A stretch of 64,000 nucleotides of DNA from contig OZ037835.1 in assembly GCA_964035575.1 (NCBI GenBank), positions 682,001 through 746,000 on the forward strand. Direction: 5' to 3'. Below are positions 39,666-50,249 of the stretch, in pieces; the stretch's first letter is position 1, and each line of letters starts with the position of its first letter. The notes below the pieces were generated by a model. The model was not told where the DNA came from. It made no database searches and saw only the letters and a program-made list of their open reading frames with translations. A program made the position numbers and the translations under genes. The stretch comes from Rhynchopus sp. YZ270_cl-10. Taxonomy: Eukaryota; Euglenozoa; Diplonemea; Diplonemida; Diplonemidae.

Positions 39666-41064
39666 TGACTAGTAACAATGGGAAAGAAATATCATTTTAT
39701 GATTACATGCAATGCTAAAAGGAAATTGAACACCGCACCCTACTCCCATCCTTTCTCATCGGGGCGGGTTGGAGTAGAGCCACATTTCACCGACAGGTCG
39801 AGGTGTGTGCGTTTCACCACAACCTCTCCCTTTTGTCTTTATTGTTTTTATTGCTTTATTGTTTTCGGGGGTGGGGGAAACATAAAAAGGAAAAGTAGGG
39901 TGCGGTTTCAATTTTATTCCGATTTACAAAATAGTGGTCCCCAAGCAGCCAAAAAACAGTGAATAAGAACTTCTTGGACAAATCAACACTGCACTAAGCG
40001 AACCATGCAGCAAAATGCTGTCCGCGGCTTAGTTGTTCCCAGGTTGTTGTGTGTCAGGAGTTTGGCCCATTCGGCCTTGTACCTTCCAGTTTTTTTTTAT
40101 ACCTAAAGCGTAGCTTAAAGGAGAAATAGTTCCTCAGATACGGTCGCCAATCACCCCTCCAACAGGGTAATTGTGCAATCAACGAAAAAACCTTTTTTTC
40201 CCTTTTACTTACCTATCAGAGTTACTATTTTTGTAGTTTGCCAATCCGTTCTCGTGCGCAGTCTGCATCTTCTGCTTAAGTTATTGGGAAAATAGCTATC
40301 ATTGGGGTAAACTTATTCGGGGGCACCCTTTGAATGGTAACGGGCTAGCAAATGGTACATTGAAGCAAATGGTATGCAGTGGGGGTGTTCATGCTTGACA
40401 TAAGGCAGCCGTATTTTTTCACTTCTACAGGTGCGCTTCACCTGCTGCACATAATTCACCTCGCTTCGCTGGGCAAATACTTTTACATGGTCCCTCGCTT
40501 CGCTCGGGACCCATTTGTGCAGAAGGTAACTCGCGCGACCTGTAGCATAAAAAATAGTCCCATTATGTCTTATTGGTTTGTCGGGGATGGGGAAACACAA
40601 AAGGAAAAGTCTGAGTGCGGTGGTCAATTATTGTGTAAGAAACAACTATGACAACACCGCTCGCCGGCAGAGCAAGGAGCAAATAATACATTAGGCGTGG
40701 AAACGCCTCAGAGAACACATATAACGGTGGGTCACTAATGAAGAACACATTTCCATCCCCAAAAAGTGTCGGAAGAAGTTACCAGTATATGCTATATGAT
40801 CGTTCTTGCTTTGCATTGATGCGTCCACACCAGAAGAAACTTATTGTCTGTGAGGTATGAAGCTGGTGTAGAGCACAGACATGGGATGGCGAGGGGCTGT
40901 CTATGTGGGAGGCGAAAAGGGGTACAAAAGGAACCAACGTCATTCCCAAATTCAATCGCGACATAAATGTTCCTCGTACATTGCATGTCCCTAAAAATGC
41001 TCGAGAGACTCGTTACTCTTTGCTTGTTGCTCAAGACTATAAACGGGAAGGGGGGTAAATAAAG
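39666..41064. other. spacer between receptor copies 3 and 4
   Basis: Non-coding and collinear with 47160-47700 plus 50250-50920 upstream of copy 5. It contains a 160-bp insertion (about 40080-40240) sharing AATCAACGA...CTTACCTATCAGAGTTAC with the 25.4/25.9-kb element flank, a CGCTTCGCT inverted repeat (40425-40550) and another module D copy (40640-40775). Confidence 0.55.
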
Positions 41065-41253
41065 GTTGTTTGTTGTTTGTTGTTTGTTGTTTGTTGTTTG
41101 TTGTTTGTTGTTTGTTGTTTGTTGTTTGTTGTTTGTTGTTTGTTGTTTGTTGTTTGTTGTTTGTTGTTTGTTGTTTGTTGTTTGTTGTTTGTTGTTTGTT
41201 GTTTGTTGTTTGTTGTTTGTTGTTTGTTGTTTGTTGTTTGTTGTTTGTTGTTT
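41065..41253. repeat. 7-bp satellite (GTTGTTT)n, 27 copies
   Basis: Perfect array 30 bp downstream of the stop of receptor copy 4. The paralogous spacers hold only one to three units (about 50904-50925, 4430-4445, 47798-47812), so this array expanded locally. Confidence 0.97.
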
Positions 41254-43883
41254 ATACAACGTCTACGCAAACAAAAGCAACCTCAGTGCAGGTGCACAAC
41301 GTACGGTGCATAAGCCTTCTGCTCCACATAGCCGGCAAGCTCTTCGTACTGTGTGCGTTGGTCCTGAGCGACGGTGTCCAGCAGAGAAGACGCCTTCTCA
41401 AACTCCTGTTTGATGATGAGCTCGAAGACCTCGTTCCACCGAGCATGAGGGTTGTTCACGGCAGACTCCAGCTGGTACATCCACTCCTCATCTGCGCTGC
41501 TGCACAGCCCACGTACGGTAAACACGGTCTGTGCCTTCTCGCTCAGCTTCTCGTACAGCATCGCACCAGCACAACGCAGTACCACCTGTCCCTCCGCCTC
41601 ACGCAACACCTTCTGGTCAACGACACCAGGCAGCTCGTTGTACTCCTTGTTCCAACGCTCCATCACAACCACCCACGACATGGACTGCGAAAGAATCGAC
41701 ATCTTCTTCATCCCGTTGCAGCCCATGTTCCCGACACGTGCCTCGCCTGTCGTGCACCCATACGAGATCTTGTGTGCATCCCCAAGTGCTGTTGCCACTT
41801 CGTGTGCAGCCTTCACACAGGCAGCACTGTGCGACGGCTTCGGAACAAAGGCGTTGAAGGTGGCAAGCATCTTGTCCCCTGCGAACGTGTCGCACACACC
41901 TTTGTTGTGCTGCACTGATGACATGATGTGCTCCACAATACCACCGTGTGCGGAGAGCACCTCTGCGTCCTTGTGCTTCTTGCAGAAGGCGTGCCACGAC
42001 ACGACGTTCATGTGTGCCAGCGACACCTTCTTCTTCTTCATCCCTTCCACACGCAGCAGTGCCTTCTGGTTCTGCATCGCAGCAACTGAATTGCGTGACA
42101 CACGTGATCCAGCAGAAGAGGAAAAACCAGACCTCCGCGACTTCATAGTCGAAGATGCCTCTGACACGGATGCTTCCTTATCATTGTCACTGTCGTTGAC
42201 AAGCACACTCTGCGGCATGTAGTTCCGGTACTCCACCAGGTTCGCCACCATGGTAACAAAGCTGCACTGCATCATCCCGACTTCACTCAGCTGCGACACT
42301 GCACGGCCCGTGTCCACAGCCTCCAGGTCCATCACAGCCACACTTGCCATCTCACTCCCAAGCTTCAGCAGAGGGGACGTGATGTAGCGTGTGAACACAA
42401 CAGCAATGGCAAGAAGTCCTATGACCGCAACAGCCGTCACAACCACCATCACAATCACCGCATCCTCCTTCTGTGCGTCTGCAGAGGACAGATCTGATGC
42501 CACCTTCGCACGGATTGCATTCGTCGACGCATCAATTGTCTCCATCACAGACACCCTCGGCACAAGAAGGTTCGCGAATAATTTGATCGTTTTGTGTTGA
42601 ATTGTCGTTGCCACTGTCCAGAACTCCGTGCCGTTCGAGTCAGACCACTTCAGGAAGGAGTCCTCTGTCATCTCCACAAGGTCTCTGTAGTTCTGTGGGT
42701 GTGTGAACACAAACCGCCCATGCTCTGCAATCACTGAGGGGATGTGCCACGTCGCGTCTTCCATTGAGTGGTTCGTTATGTTGAATCCCACTGACATATC
42801 AATTGGAACGCCCTGGTTACTCACGCGATTTTCGAACCACATATGCCTTCCTCTGTTGTACGCGACAAGCGTTCCCGTTGAGTCAGCTGCAGGGTCGTGC
42901 TCCACCAGGTACAGCGACGTGCCGGCTGGGAGCAGCTGTGATCTCACTGCCTCTGATACCCCGGTCCCGGTCACAAACGCGGTAACGACACCCATACGCT
43001 TGCCCTGCTTGGGGTGCATCATGTACATCTCTGGGTGGGTGAAGGTGTAGCTCAGCTCCCAGTTCATGAAGTCGAATGTAATCTGCAGAGATGAGTAGAT
43101 CAGTGTCTCCGCAGGGAACATGGGTGGGTCATCGGCACCCAGGTAGTAGATCTGTTTGCCACGGGATATCGCGAGTGTCGTGCCCGGGGGCTCGCTTGAG
43201 TCTAAGGGAAATGCGCACCCACCACGCCACTCCCCCTTGTTGTAGTCCGGCCTCCAGTTGCACGGCAGATGTGGGAACTTTCTGTCGCCTCTATCGGTGG
43301 CTTCCGCTAAGGAGACCCAGTCAGATATACCCACCGCCCCCGTCACATGGTCACGCATCTCGTACACCAGGAGGACCTGGGAGCCGTTCGTCGGAGCTAT
43401 ACCCATCGCAGAGTTCACATCCCTGAACCCCATCCGCGAGCCCCACCCTGCAAACCCGTCCCCCCTCTTCCACGGAACAGGATGTGCTGGGGACCACGGG
43501 TACGTTTCGTACGAAATGTATTCCAATCCGGACGTCGTCCCAGCACGATAAGCGGACATCAAAGCAGGGCGCATAACCGTATCCGCAAAGGCGGGGCTCG
43601 TGCTGACGTTTGGGTGGTGCGCCTTCGCAAGGTTAGCCAGAGTTACCACGAGTTGCTCAGGAACCTTCAGGTACTCCTTCACCGCAGTGTCCACGTTGCC
43701 AAGGACGGAGCGCAGGTAGCGCGACGAGACCGTTTCGATGTCTGCCGTACCACTGTCGAGACACATCCCAAAGCCCTCGTCACCTGTGTCACGTGCCTTC
43801 TCCAGAAGGTCGTCCCATGTTGACAGAGTGAAGCCACCGATGATCGCACCTGTCGACAGAATCAGCACCACACACAGCAGCAC

Positions 43884-46331
43884 AACGTACATGTCCCCCA
43901 AAGAGCAGAAAAACCTCACGACAAAGTTCACAGCGGCGGTGTGGACGGGTACCAACAGAAGGGCGCCAGAAGTTGTACTGCACGTCCTGCAACACGGACA
44001 TCGCATGGACCCTTCCATGGTCTTGCACCTCCACAGGCTAAGAGCATGGGCCAAACAAATGAGAAAGGCAAGTTGCAGACCCCTCGCTACAGCCGCTTGG
44101 CAGAATAGAGACTCTCTGACATGTGGCCCATTCCATCTCATCTCGCTCACCCTGCGAGCACTCGGCTGGACATGGCAGTCTCCAACGTCGATTAGCTTTG
44201 TAAACGAGGCAGGTGACGCTGCTACCTTGGAGCTGAGTACGCTCACAGACAAGCAAGTGGCAGGAATGGAGGCAGAAGCCCGCCACTTCCTCCGTACGGA
44301 GATACTCTCAAAAATGGCTAACAGGCGCCCCGACTTCGAAGGCCTGCAGCATGGTGTCGATGGCCACACAACCAGGCACCTGTTAGAGGACTCTGCTAAC
44401 GAGTTAACCGGCTACCAGAAAGGCATTCTCAGATCAGTCATCGCGGGTGCGGTGAACACCACGGGCCGCTCAGGCCTCAGCACAACATCTTGCCCCTATT
44501 GCGTGTCTGGCGAACGAGAGACGGTTGAGCATCTTTGGTGGGACTGCCAGGCGTGGTCGTCGGTGCGAGCCAGGCACAGCATCACATCGCAGGATCGAAC
44601 CAATTGGCCAAATTGCCTGTCGATATGTGGGGTGGCCCCTGCCTTCCGACAAGGGGACAATGCGCTACCGCAATACTCGGACGACAGACGCTTCATCGTC
44701 AGGAGTCTCCAACGCTTCTTTGTGGAGGTGGTAAAAGAGCGACAGATCCGTGCCGACCGCCCCGAAGAATCTGCCAGACACCACCGGCTGCAGAGCTTTC
44801 CGTGGGGCTGGTCCTCACCCCAGCCCAGACAGGTACATCTCCCAGTCTACAGCTACGAGAGCGTCCGTCAACAGTGGAAACACAACGAAGACCTTTGGCA
44901 TGCACTAAACTCCTGGGTGCGAGGACTTCAGTGGGCCCACGTCGGGTCCGAACACTCAATCAGCCTCATCGAGCTGGCAGTGGACTTTGAGCTCACCACA
45001 GGAATGCCGCTCCCAGACGTTGGCAGCCGCCGCTATCCGCAGTTCAAAGCCTCTACCTCGTCGTGCACGGTTAGGGACCATATCGCGGACCACAGCGGGG
45101 TGGAAATGTTCTTTGACGGCGGAGCAAGACAGAACAAAACTGTCTTCGCGAGGGCTGGGGCAGGAGCGGTGGTATATGTGGATGGTGTCAAGAGCGCATC
45201 GGTGGCCACCCCACTTCCCTCAGCCAGAAGCAACAACGTGGCGGAGTACGAAGGAGTCATCAGTGGCCTCCGCCTCCTCAACGAACTCCCCTCTGAGCTG
45301 CAAGGCCCGGTCACCATCAGCGGAGACTCCAAGCTGATTGTGGACCAGCTCCGGGGGGTAGCTGACTGCAACGATTTCCTCAAACCGCTGTTCCTCGTGG
45401 CTAAAGAACTGATCAGAGAGGTTCAACCCCGTTTCACCCTGGGGTTCCGCCACATCGCGCGAGAGCGAAACAAGGACGCTGACGCTCTCAGCAACCAGGC
45501 AATGGATGAGGTGGAGAACCAGAAGCAAGCAGAACTTGCCGCTGCCTCCTCGGAACGCGACACCTTCCTGCAAAGCGCGTTGGCCAAGTCACTCTCACTG
45601 GGCGAGCTGATGCAGACCTTTGCGAAGGTGTACAAACCGCAGTCCTGGATGTACGGCCACTACACCAACGTCACTAGCCTTACTGCCATCGGAGGTTCGG
45701 TGACCAGTGGTGTGAGCAAACGAGCAGTTCTCAACAGCAAAACTGAGGAGGTACTGCGCCACCTACAGTCGCACATAGCAGCCTTTGCAGGGAACCGCCG
45801 CTCCCTCTTGTACGAGGAGACCCAGGCTTGGGCAGCCCAGTTCCGGCCGCAAGAGCATTACGCTGATGACTGGACTGAAGCCTCCGCAGGATGGCGAGGC
45901 AGAGCGACTGAAGCCAGAGCTGCAGGACGGGCCCGCCCACCTCGCACGGCCCCTCCAGACGCCAGAAAGTGCGCCAAAACCTTGTCTTGTCTGACCCACG
46001 GCAAAGTGCGATGTAACTCGTGCAAGACGCTGCGAGCCGCTCCAGAAACCTGCTGCAGCCTACACCACACAGAAGGCGATGGCCGCGCCATTGTGATGGA
46101 CTTCTGCACGAAACATAGACTCACGAGATGTGGGGCATGCTTGCTAGACAAGAAATCATTGGCCCAGTGCTGCGGAACGTGCCACACACGCCACATCAAT
46201 AACAGCACGTCAGCACGAGGCACACTCCCCCTACATCACAGGCAAGACCCCGCGGGGTCTTCGCAGGTGACGTAGCCCCCCCCACACCTAAGGGCCATAT
46301 TCTGCGCAAGAATTACCCTCACTAGGCATTA
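43884..46331 (+). mobile_element. 5'-truncated LINE with RNase H, 15-bp TSD
   Basis: Non-LTR retrotransposon remnant. CACACACAGCAGCAC flanks it on both sides (43869-43883 and 46332-46346). It begins in the C-terminal part of the reverse transcriptase polyprotein, so the endonuclease and most of the RT are missing, the usual 5' truncation. The 3' UTR is 56 bp (46276-46331), ends ACTAGGCATTA and has no poly-A tail. It is inserted antisense to receptor copy 4, in the signal/anchor region. Confidence 0.92.
43885..46275 (+). CDS. LINE polyprotein C-terminal part: Zn knuckle, RNase H, Cys/His tail
   Basis: About 796 codons of LINE sequence; the frame continues 49 codons further upstream only through antisense receptor DNA. 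In order: a helical region typical of the RT thumb; the CPYC...ETVEHLWWDC zinc knuckle (44491-44547) that commonly ends LINE RTs; a linker; and an RNase H domain (about 45109-45505) with all four acidic residues (FFDGGA, NVAEYEG, ISGDSKL, KDADALSN). The tail (about 45965-46210) has two similar Cys/His clusters, CLTHGKVRCNSC...CCSLHH and CTKHRLTRCGAC...CCGTCHTRH, resembling B-box-like zinc sites. This tail is unusual for a LINE. The fragment cannot retrotranspose by itself. The RNase H suggests an I/R1/LOA-type or related clade, not resolved here. Confidence 0.88.
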   Translation, partial: TYMSPKEQKNLTTKFTAAVWTGTNRRAPEVVLHVLQHGHRMDPSMVLHLHRLRAWAKQMRKASCRPLATAAWQNRDSLTCGPFHLISLTLRALGWTWQSPTSISFVNEAGDAATLELSTLTDKQVAGMEAEARHFLRTEILSKMANRRPDFEGLQHGVDGHTTRHLLEDSANELTGYQKGILRSVIAGAVNTTGRSGLSTTSCPYCVSGERETVEHLWWDCQAWSSVRARHSITSQDRTNWPNCLSICGVAPAFRQGDNALPQYSDDRRFIVRSLQRFFVEVVKERQIRADRPEESARHHRLQSFPWGWSSPQPRQVHLPVYSYESVRQQWKHNEDLWHALNSWVRGLQWAHVGSEHSISLIELAVDFELTTGMPLPDVGSRRYPQFKASTSSCTVRDHIADHSGVEMFFDGGARQNKTVFARAGAGAVVYVDGVKSASVATPLPSARSNNVAEYEGVISGLRLLNELPSELQGPVTISGDSKLIVDQLRGVADCNDFLKPLFLVAKELIREVQPRFTLGFRHIARERNKDADALSNQAMDEVENQKQAELAAASSERDTFLQSALAKSLSLGELMQTFAKVYKPQSWMYGHYTNVTSLTAIGGSVTSGVSKRAVLNSKTEEVLRHLQSHIAAFAGNRRSLLYEETQAWAAQFRPQEHYADDWTEASAGWRGRATEARAAGRARPPRTAPPDARKCAKTLSCLTHGKVRCNSCKTLRAAPETCCSLHHTEGDGRAIVMDFCTKHRLTRCGACLLDKKSLAQCCGTCHTRHINNSTSARGTLPLHHRQDPAGSSQVT

Positions 46332-46376
46332 CACACACAGCAGCACTGTCAGCGACTGGATGCTGCATGTCGCCAT

Positions 46377-46840
46377 TGTTCAGAGGTATCCAGAAAGGGA
46401 AGACTGTGCTGGGGATGTGTGTGTGGTGTGGTGTGTGGGTTCTCTTTGTGATGACTTATGAGGAAAACGTTCTTTTTTGTATTGCAGCAAAGATAGCTGA
46501 GGTATTGTGATGAGGGGGACTGGGGAAGCACAGCACAAATAATCCTGATGGTGGTAACAACCAACGTTGACAAAGGAAGTGCTTAGCAATAACAACAACG
46601 GGCATGTAGCTTAGCTAAACGGTGCCCGCAAAAATAATAAAACCTAGTAGTGATCCTACATTCGCAAACGTTTTTACCGACGTGATGTTCGTTGACGCAT
46701 CTTGCGAGGTTGGTGCCATGGGGTGTAATCAACAACAAGATAAAACAATGAAGAAACAAAAACCAACACGTGTGGAACAAACAATGGAGAGGATAAAATA
46801 TTTCCTGAACGACGCTTGCATTTTGGGATAATACAAGCTG
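46377..46840 (-). promoter_or_regulatory. conserved 5' flank, receptor copy 4
   Basis: Matches the copy 3 flank over about 450 bp, including TTATGAGGAAAACG and the GATAAAACAATGAAGAAAC stretch. At 46815-46835 it shows the uninterrupted site into which element IV inserted in the copy 3 spacer. Confidence 0.55.
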
Positions 46841-46884
46841 TTTGACAAAAGAAACGCGAGCTTATTGGTTTATCTTGTTCAGAA

Positions 46885-47155
46885 AAATGACCCTAGACAC
46901 TTTCGTGCAGAGGTGGGCACCGTTGCACTTCAAGGTGACGGGATGGCAAGACTCAAACTGCGGTATCAAGAACAACACCATTAACAACACATTTCTTTCT
47001 TGTGTAACAAACAACTATGACACAACACCGCTTGCCGACAGAGCAAGGAGCAAATAATACATTAGGCGTGGAAACGCTTCAGACACATGTGACGGTGGGT
47101 CACTCATTAATATCACATTTCCATCCATAAAAGTGTCTGGAATAAGTGACTACAG
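46885..47155. repeat. spacer module D, uninterrupted copy
   Basis: Contains CTAGACACTTTCGTGC, the ACACCATTAACAACAC empty site of the TA MITE, and TACATTAGGCGTGGAAACG. Confidence 0.75.
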
Positions 47156-47904
47156 TGGCTAAACAAAAGTTACGCCTAAACTTAAGGCGGAAATTACTTT
47201 AGGTGGAATGTTTCTTGGGCGGAACTTTGTTTAACCACTGTTGTACACAACGAGAAAGAAATATCATTTTATTCCCAATTTACAAAATAGTGGTCCCCAA
47301 GCACCAGCCAAACACATGCAGCAAAATGCTGTTCGCGGCTTAGTTGTTCCCAGGTTGTTGTGTGTCAGGAGTTTGGCCCATTCGGCTTTGTACATTTCAA
47401 AAATATTTGTGATCCGCCAATCCGTTCTCGTGCGCAGTCTGCATCTTCTGCTTAAGTTGTTTGGGAAAATAGCTATCATTGGGGTAAACTTATTCGGGGG
47501 CACCTTTTGAATGGTAACGGGCTAGCAAATGGTACATTGAAGCAAAATGGTATGCAGTGGGGGTGTTTACCCCTACTTTGTAAATCGGAATATATTTACA
47601 CATTGCTTGTCATAAGGCAGACGTGATTTTTCACTTCTTCAAGTGCGCTCGTCACCTGCTGCACATAATTCACCTTGACTCCTCGGGGCCTTATGTCTTA
47701 TTGGTTGGTAGGGGATGGGGAAACACAAAATGCTCTAGAGACTCGTTCCTCTTTGCTTGTTGCTCAAAAGGATAAAAACGGGAAGAGGAAAAATTTAGGT
47801 TGTTTGTTGTTCGCTTCCACACCACTTCTGTTTCAGAATCAAGTCTTTTGGCTGTCCTTACAAGTGCCTGCCAAAACGCTCGCCTCGTGGGTGTGGATTT
47901 TTTT
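47156..47904. other. spacer between copies 4 and 5, no gene seen
   Basis: Collinear with 39900-40620 (ACAAAATAGTGGTCCCCAAG, TGTGTCAGGAGTTTGGCCC, GGTATGCAGTGGGGGTG). Lacks the 40080-40240 insertion. Frames are short and change between copies. Confidence 0.5.
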
Positions 47905-48168
47905 TTCAACTTACCTTCCTTCACCCCCCTGTAAGGGTAACCGTAGGTGAAGTAAGGTATAGTATTGAAATCGATGTGGGGGGGGAGTAAAGGGTCAATA
48001 TTACAAAACCAGATTTTGAGGAAAATTTTAGCTGAAAATGGGCCCCACGTATAAGCAACCGGGCTCATATTTCTCAAAATTTAAGTGGTCAAAAAATTGT
48101 CCAATTTTCGAGATTGACCCCACCACTGCACGGGCGGAGCCCAAAAATGCAAATAAGGACCCTTTTTA
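47905..48168. repeat. repeat R, copy 1 of the 48-50 kb cluster
   Basis: Begins with a hairpin TACCTTCCTTCACC / GGTGAAGTAAGGTA, has a G-run, GGGCCCCACGTATAAG and ends at GACCCCACC..TGCACGGGCGG..AAATAAGGACCC. Confidence 0.8.
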
Positions 48169-48402
48169 ATTTGTTGTACGAGTATGCAATACGTCTGGAA
48201 ATGAAAGACGCGTTCTTCGGTTGCCATGAGTCTTACCGTTTCCCCTTCCCCCCCTTTTGTGCTCCACCTCTCCCCCGTACTTCAGGACGCGGGTTTTCGG
48301 GGTATTTCGGGACTTTTGGGGTTTGAAAAAAAAAAAAGGATGGATGCGATCAACAAACAACAAACAACGAATAAATAAAGAAGGGGTGGGGTATTTCATT
48401 TT

Positions 48403-48950
48403 CTCTTGAAATGTGTAATTTCATGTTTTCGCGAAAAAAATTACAACTGATCCTACAAGGGTTGAAGGAAGGTGGTTGAAAACAACAATAACAACAAGAA
48501 CAAGTAATTGCTAAGAAAAAAGCGGGGTGTGCTGTGGAAAACTCCGCGCGATTTTCGAAACCACCGTAGCATCCTGGCGATTTGCTGGAGGTGCTGATGC
48601 GCCTGGTGTGATCGATGTGTTGTAGTCTGTGCATTCTGTGTTCCTTCCGCACTGCTCCAACGACGACGACAATGTGGGGAGCCTGTGGACAAAAACGAGC
48701 TGGAACACGCGGAGCCTGCCGAGCCGACGTCCAACAACGTTATCGAGCAGATGGTGCTGGACGAAGAGGACAGCCCCTTCTTGAACGTTTCAGATGCTGG
48801 CGTCCCAGTGGGTCTGGCAGCGCACAAAGAGCGTTAGCATACCTGCTGCAGAAAAGCAGAATGCTGGCCGTGTTGTAGATTATTTCTACAGGATGGAGTT
48901 CCACATCACACCCCGTTTTTTTTCCGATAGCAATTACTTGTTTTTTTTTG
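48403..48950. repeat. repeat M copy 2, coding-like core
   Basis: Inverted ends of about 46 bp (ACAAGTAATTGCTA at 48500 and its complement near 48942). The core reads in one plus frame EPVDKNELEHAEPAEP..NNVIEQMVLDEEDSP, with a small frame change and then FLNVSDAGVPVGLAAHKER and a stop. This looks like the C-terminus of a real acidic protein carried by the element. Confidence 0.65.
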
Positions 48951-48969
48951 AAAACTTGGTTGTATTTTC

Positions 48970-49492
48970 AACTTACCTTCCTTCACCCCCCCTGTAAGGG
49001 CAACCGTAGGTGAAGTAAGGTATAGTATTGAAATCGATGTGGGGGGGGAGTAAAGGGTCAATTTTACAAAACCAGATTTTGAGGAAAATTTTAGCCGAAA
49101 ATGGGCCCCACGTATAAGGAACCGGGCTCATATTTCTCAAAATTTAAGTGCTCAAAAAATTGTCCAATTTTCGAGATTGACCCCACCACTGCACGGGCGG
49201 ATCCCAAAAATGCAAATAAGGACCCTTTTTCAACTTACCTTCCTTCACCCCCCCTGTAAGGGCAACCGTAGGTGAAGTAAGGTATAGTATTGAAATCGAT
49301 GTGGGGGGGGAGTAAAGGGTCAATTTTACAAAACCAGATTTTGAGGAAAATTTTAGCCGAAAATGGGCCCCACGTATAAGCAACCGGGCTCATATTTCTC
49401 AAAATTTAAGTGCTCAAAAAATTGTCCAATTTTCGAGATTGACCCCACCACTGCACGGGCGGATCCCAAAAATGCAAATAAGGACCCTTTTC
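48970..49492. repeat. repeat R, two tandem copies
   Basis: 48970-49228 and 49229-49492 are nearly identical to each other and to 47905-48168. With the M repeats the order is R-M-R-R-M, indicating tandem duplication of an R-M unit of about 1.05 kb. Confidence 0.85.
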
Positions 49493-49498
49493 AATTTG

Positions 49499-50030
49499 TT
49501 CTCTTGAAATGTGTAATTTCATGTTTTCGCGAAAAAAATAACAACTGATCCTACAAGGGTTGAAGGAAGGTGGTTGAAAACAACAATAACAACAAGGACA
49601 AGTAATTGCTAAGAAAAAAGCGGGTGTGCTGTGGAAAACTCCGCGCGATTTTCGAAACCACCGTAGCATCCTGGCGATTTGCTGGTGTGATCGATGTGTT
49701 GTAGTCTGTGCATTCTGTGTTCCTTCCGCACTGCTCCAACGACGACGACAATGTGGGGAGCCTGTGGACAAAAACGAGCTGGACCACGCCGAGCCTGCCG
49801 AGCGGGCGTCCAACAACGCTATCGAGCAGATGGTGCTGGACGAAGAGGACAGCCCCCCTTCTTGAACGTTTCAGATGCTGGAGTCCCAGTGGGTCTGGCA
49901 GTGTACGAAGAGCGTTAACATACCTGCAGAAGAGCAGAATGCTGGGCTTATTGTAGATTATTTCTACAGGATGGAGTTCCACATCACACCCCGTTTTTTT
50001 TCCGATAGCAATTACTTGTTTTTTTTCCTT
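49499..50030. repeat. repeat M copy 3, coding-like core
   Basis: Closely matches 48403-48950. The core again gives EPVDKNELDHAEPAER..NNAIEQMVLDEEDSP, a short frame change, then FLNVSDAGVPVGLAVYEER and a stop. It lacks about 24 bp of the copy 2 core near 49685. Confidence 0.65.
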
Positions 50031-50249
50031 CTTTTCTTTTTTCTCGACTTGATAACGGTAAATACGCAGATTTACGGTTTGGATGTGTTTTTCCTGAAGT
50101 ACAGAAAATGTTGTGGAGCACAAAGGGAAAAGAGAGGGGGAAAACAAGCGGGGAGGTGGATACGCAGAACGCGCGACTTTTCACGAGGGTCTCGAGCATT
50201 TTGTCAAATACTACGTGTTTACTAAAAAGGAAAAGTCGGAGTGGTGGTC

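Larger units (their letters stand above)
41283..46376 (-). pseudogene. receptor copy 4, split by a LINE insertion
   Basis: Two pieces: 41283-43883 holds everything from VVLLCVVLILSTG of the N-terminal anchor to the stop, and 46332-46376 holds the first codons (MATCSIQSLTVL). A LINE (43884-46331) sits between them with a 15-bp target duplication. The body is otherwise intact, with no frame breaks in 2.6 kb. An in-frame ORF runs from an ATG in the antisense LINE (44369) through 162 LINE-derived codons into the receptor, 1028 codons in all. If transcribed from within the LINE it would make a receptor with a foreign N-terminus. The linker (SDNDKEASVSEASS, TMKSRRSG) is shared with copy 5; the cyclase-like domain is as in the other copies. 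Confidence 0.85.

Noticed and set aside
41065-41253. Internal telomere-like repeat (GTTGTTT)
   Set aside because: The unit lacks the G-cluster of known telomere repeats, occurs mid-contig between duplicated spacers, and its paralogues have only a few units.
43738-43884. First 49 codons of the long ORF that runs into the LINE
   Set aside because: They are antisense receptor sequence upstream of the LINE junction, open by chance.
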